From a virus: DNA of 32,913 bases. Both the position numbers and the translations under genes were made by a program. Below are positions 30,008 to 32,913 of the stretch, piece by piece. The stretch's first letter is position 1; each line of letters starts with the position of its first letter. Location: the IMG/VR virus record IMGVR_UViG_3300047548_001106, positions 1 to 32,913 of that record; one strand, 5' to 3'. The notes under the pieces are model-generated. The model saw nothing but the letters and a program-made list of their open reading frames with translations, was not told the origin of the DNA and did no database searches.

Positions 30008-30252
30008 GGCTTGCTTTCAGTTTTTGGGGCCGTGGAGGCACTTTTCTCAATCAGGGCATCCAACCCCTTGGACAACTCTTTTTCATCGCCTGTGAGCGTG
30101 ATTTGCATGGCCCTGAGGCCGGGGAACAGGTCTTGTTCCTGCAAAGACTTCACCAGATCGTGCAATTCAGGCCAGGACTTGACCACCTCTTGAAACTTTT
30201 TGGCGTTTTCAGGGGTGCAACGGATCAAGGCAGTTTGTTTTTTTCCATCCAT
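30004..30252 (-). CDS. Hypothetical 82-aa protein after the iteron cluster
   Basis: Starts MDGKKQTALIRCTPENAKKF, with a purine-rich tract (AAAAAGAAAG) next to the ATG. Helical, charged, with no named family. Its stop overlaps the next start (ATGA). The frame is open for another 96 codons upstream, but that stretch translates the iterons and the alternating CA/TG tract into low-complexity Cys/His/Thr sequence and is rejected as coding. Confidence 0.6.
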   Translation of the reverse strand: MDGKKQTALIRCTPENAKKFQEVVKSWPELHDLVKSLQEQDLFPGLRAMQITLTGDEKELSKGLDALIEKSASTAPKTESKP

Positions 30253-30262
30253 CTTTCTTTTT

Positions 30263-30508
30263 GTGCGGTATGTGGGGTGTGAAGTGCGGTATGGCCGATG
30301 ACGTAAGTGGTTGATTTGATTGGTGTGTGCGGTATGTGCGGTATGTGCGGTATGGGTACACACATGCACATGCACACGCACACGCATGCACACACATGTG
30401 CGCCTGTGCGTCCGTGTAAGGATTGATACCGCACATACCGCACAAGCCTTGAAAATCAATGGTTTGATGGCGCACGTGATACCGCACGTGATACCGCACA
30501 TACCGCAC
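30263..30508. repeat. Ten iterons in inverted clusters around a 48-bp alternating Pu-Py tract
   Basis: Five plus-strand copies of GTGCGGTATG start at 30263, 30284, 30327, 30336 and 30345; the last three are tandem with a 9-bp period. Five inverted copies of (G/C)ATACCGCAC start at 30425, 30434, 30478, 30490 and 30499. Between the clusters, 30356-30403 is an uninterrupted alternating purine-pyrimidine tract, prone to Z-DNA. The whole 284-bp gap 30253-30536 has no convincing gene and follows the primase-helicase stop. P4-type primase-helicases bind repeated sites at their origin, so this is a candidate phage origin; a packaging site or an operator are alternatives. Confidence 0.75.
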
Positions 30509-30536
30509 AGATCAGGCCGAGACAGGGTGCATTCGG

Positions 30537-32882
30537 TCATCGCCCGACACCTCCCATGCCCTTGAAGTCCTTGAGCGCCATCTTGAAGACGCCAACCCGC
30601 TCACCAATCCATTCGCTCTCACCCCTGCCTGGTGGCAGCTCGTGCCCGCCTTTGAGAAAGGCGATGGCCGATGGCCCTTTGAGGCCAGATTCACTGTCGT
30701 AGCGTTTGCGCTCCACCGCCGCCCCATGCTTGCGCTTGAGGGCATTTGCAAACCGTGGCTGGTTGAGCGCTTTGAGGCCAACACGACCACACCATGCGTG
30801 GTACAGGTCAAACAGGTCTTGGCTCAGGCATGGCGACAGCAGCTTGGGGGTGTGTTTTCCGGGGAAGCCTTCGACATCGCCAGCCTCAAAGGCCAGCATG
30901 AACCGGCTTGGGCTGTCCAGGCTCAGGTCAATCAGCTCACGTTTTGCATCGGTCATGGGCGGCAGCGTGGCCGCATTGAAGTCGCCCAGGTCAAGGTGCA
31001 GCAGATACTCATGCAGGGCCGCCACGCCATCACCATCAATCTCAGCCTTGACGCCTGCATAAAACTCACGACTGAGCTTTTCGGGCGTCCAGATCACCGC
31101 ATGCCTGCGGTCATCCTCTTCCAGCACCACTGGCATGGCCTCATTCGACAGGAAAACCATGTTCACATGGTTTTTCTCTTCGTAGGCCGCCATGTTTTTG
31201 GGGTTGATCCGAATCCACTCCCCGGTGATGAATGCCTTGAGCTTGTTTTTGATGTGGTACAGGTCAGACCGTGCCACCACTTCATCGGCAATCAGGAACA
31301 GTTTTCGACTGGCCCAGTCGTTGAATTTGTCTTCAATGGCCGACTGATCAATCACACGGCCATAGGGGCCGTATATGCCCATGATGGCCTCAAAAAACAT
31401 GTTCTTTCCGGTGCCTTGAGGGCCATGGATCACCAGCGTTGTTTTCATCTTTGCGCCGGGATGCTGGATCGGGTAGGCCAGCCATCGGATGCACCACTGG
31501 AAAAGCTCTTCGGGTCTGCTATCGCCTGCGCACATGTAGCGCAGCAAGTCCAACAGGTTTTCGCAATTGCCTGACTTTGGCGTGGTCGGCCATCCTGACC
31601 ACAAGTTGCAATGAATGCTTGGATCGGTGCAGGCCGGGTCAAAGCCTACCTCTTGCACTCGCACCAAATGCCGGTCTGGATGCTCAGCCCATGACCGATG
31701 CAGCTCACGGGCTACACACGCATCGCGCATGTCGCTCAAGGCGACAAGGCAATGCTCCTGGTGGTCAAACACCGTGCCGCCTTGGCCGTACACCAGCGAA
31801 AAGCGCTCCAACAACTCATCCAGTGAATCAATGGGCCTGAGGGGCTGTTTTTCCGCGCTCCCCTCCCCCTGTGCTGTGCTGTCACGCGCAGCGGCTGGGC
31901 CAACCGTCCACCCCAATTCCGAGATGCGGCCTTGCACCTGAGCGCGGACAACATGCAGGCCTTCGGCCAGGTGCAGGTCATTGAAGTCAGTGATCTTGAT
32001 GCCCTTGGACTCATAGGCTTCGCGCCTTGCCACTTCGTCAGCGAAAACGGGAGCAACGTATGCGCCGCCAACCTCAAGCGCGGCAGCACTTGCGCATGTC
32101 ACGCCCGGATTGCCCTGACTGAAAACGTCATCGTCGGCGCAGATCAGCATGCGGGTTTTTTTGTACCGCTTGCGAAGTGCCGCGGCCACGGGTGCCAGGT
32201 TGCCTGCGTCAAACGCCACGGCCACCGGAATGCCTGTGGCCTCATAGAGGCTGGCCGCTGTGGCGTAGCCCTCAGCAATCAGCATCAACGGCCCAGGCAT
32301 GCCGATCAGGTGGAAGTGGGCTTTCTTGATCAGGCCAGCGGGCCAGAATTCCTTGCCCAGTTTGCGCTGGCCGTTTTGCTTGCCGCGAATGATTTGCAGG
32401 CCATGGATGTTGTTGGCCGTGTCCAGCATGGGAATGACCATCGAGCCATTCGGACTGAAACGGATGCCGTGCGCTCCCACCCCCTTGCGGTGGAGGTAAT
32501 CGCAATCGCCATCTTCAACGCATTTTTTCCAGGCTGCGGTGGCCCTTCGTGCCGCCCGCTCCGCATCGGCCTTGCGCACCAGTTCGGCCCGCTTGCTGTC
32601 TTCGGCCAGTCGCCTGCGAAGGCTGGCCCGTTGCTCTTGGCTGATTTCGGACTGGCGAATGTCGATTTTGACGGCGTTGTTTTCGGCTCCGCGCCAAATG
32701 CCATAGCTGCCAACGATCAGGTCATCGCCGTTTGCCAGGCGCATTTCATGCACGTGATACCAGCCGCGCTTTTCGCGCGTCCCTTCGACCCGGCAGCGGG
32801 TGAGTTTGCCGACCTCAAGGGACTGGACATCCAGGCCCGCTGAGCGCAGTTGGCTCAGCACATCATCGTAGTTCGACGCCAT
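30537..32882 (-). CDS. Primase-helicase, P4 alpha-like / DUF5906
   Basis: A 781-aa protein. It has an N-terminal region, a TOPRIM-like primase core (LMLIAEGYATAASLYEATG about 200, LICADDDV about 250), then an SF3-type helicase: Walker A IHGPQGTGKNMFFEAI (about 480-495), Walker B KLFLIADEV (about 525-533), and NMVFLSNEAMPVVLEEDDRR with the sensor Asn and arginine finger. It primes and unwinds at the phage origin. It is the only replication protein seen; polymerase and other factors must come from the host. The ATG is 32 bases from the window end and its promoter lies outside unless the molecule is circular. Confidence 0.92.
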   Translation of the reverse strand: MASNYDDVLSQLRSAGLDVQSLEVGKLTRCRVEGTREKRGWYHVHEMRLANGDDLIVGSYGIWRGAENNAVKIDIRQSEISQEQRASLRRRLAEDSKRAELVRKADAERAARRATAAWKKCVEDGDCDYLHRKGVGAHGIRFSPNGSMVIPMLDTANNIHGLQIIRGKQNGQRKLGKEFWPAGLIKKAHFHLIGMPGPLMLIAEGYATAASLYEATGIPVAVAFDAGNLAPVAAALRKRYKKTRMLICADDDVFSQGNPGVTCASAAALEVGGAYVAPVFADEVARREAYESKGIKITDFNDLHLAEGLHVVRAQVQGRISELGWTVGPAAARDSTAQGEGSAEKQPLRPIDSLDELLERFSLVYGQGGTVFDHQEHCLVALSDMRDACVARELHRSWAEHPDRHLVRVQEVGFDPACTDPSIHCNLWSGWPTTPKSGNCENLLDLLRYMCAGDSRPEELFQWCIRWLAYPIQHPGAKMKTTLVIHGPQGTGKNMFFEAIMGIYGPYGRVIDQSAIEDKFNDWASRKLFLIADEVVARSDLYHIKNKLKAFITGEWIRINPKNMAAYEEKNHVNMVFLSNEAMPVVLEEDDRRHAVIWTPEKLSREFYAGVKAEIDGDGVAALHEYLLHLDLGDFNAATLPPMTDAKRELIDLSLDSPSRFMLAFEAGDVEGFPGKHTPKLLSPCLSQDLFDLYHAWCGRVGLKALNQPRFANALKRKHGAAVERKRYDSESGLKGPSAIAFLKGGHELPPGRGESEWIGERVGVFKMALKDFKGMGGVGR

Positions 32883-32913
32883 CAGTAACTTGCGCCTCGA
32901 CTGACTACAAAGC

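Noticed and set aside
30263-30508. CRISPR array
   Set aside because: Repeats are 9-10 bp, in both orientations and partly overlapping, with no unique spacers of regular length.
30253-30540. 96-codon upstream extension of the 82-aa gene (Cys/His/Thr-rich)
   Set aside because: It is the iteron and CA/TG tract translated; composition is low complexity and follows the DNA repeats. The ATG at 30252 gives normal protein.

Overview
The window reads as an almost complete, probably circularly permuted genome of a temperate lambda-like (long-tailed, siphovirus) phage of a betaproteobacterium, most likely Burkholderiales. The host guess rests on base composition and on protein similarity, recalled from memory, to Bordetella phage BPP-1 and related prophages. 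No cellular gene is seen. A tRNA-like attachment site next to the integrase lies inside phage DNA, with phage genes on both sides. Joining the two window ends would place the left-end cro-like and ribbon-helix-helix genes directly upstream of the right-end primase on the same strand. Both points favour an excised or circular form over an integrated prophage.

Layout. (1) 1-1300: immunity region, with a Cro/YdaS-like gene leftward from a near-consensus promoter, a divergent short CI-like repressor, and a ribbon-helix-helix protein. (2) 1300-8600, plus strand: a tightly packed operon of small accessory/early genes (Gp49-like, DUF2303, DUF6378-like, dUTPase, zinc-ribbon, membrane and PrtN-like proteins), most joined by 4-nt ATGA overlaps. 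(3) 8550-10120: tRNA-like attP candidate, terminator, integrase-type repeats and tyrosine integrase. (4) 10063-32882, minus strand, read from high to low coordinates: primase-helicase, an iteron cluster around a 48-bp alternating purine-pyrimidine tract, small protein, tail-completion-like protein, small and large terminase, Mor-like regulator, gpW-like joiner, portal, fused protease-capsid, FII-like connector, tail tube, tail chaperones G and GT (-1 frameshift), tape measure, tail-tip protein, Mtd-like receptor-binding protein, and a diversity-generating retroelement (DGR). After these come a small protein, two holin-like membrane proteins, a DUF5675 putative endolysin, and Rz/Rz1 spanins.

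The centrepiece is a complete BPP-1-type DGR at 12151-15342: variable protein (Mtd-like), Avd, template repeat (TR) and reverse transcriptase. The 119-bp TR and variable repeat (VR) differ at 12 positions, and all 12 are adenines in the sense-strand TR, the hallmark of adenine-specific mutagenic retrohoming. The Mtd-like protein carries an N-terminal tail-attachment region unlike BPP-1 Mtd, so the DGR and lectin module appear to have been moved onto a lambda-type tail. Other points of interest are the iteron/Z-DNA-prone element behind the primase, a tRNA mimic with a 4-nt anticodon loop at attP, a clear AAATTTT frameshift site, a protease-capsid fusion with an internal ribosome binding site, two copies of a hairpin that starts at a TGA stop codon, and a pair of EF-hand motifs in the tape measure.
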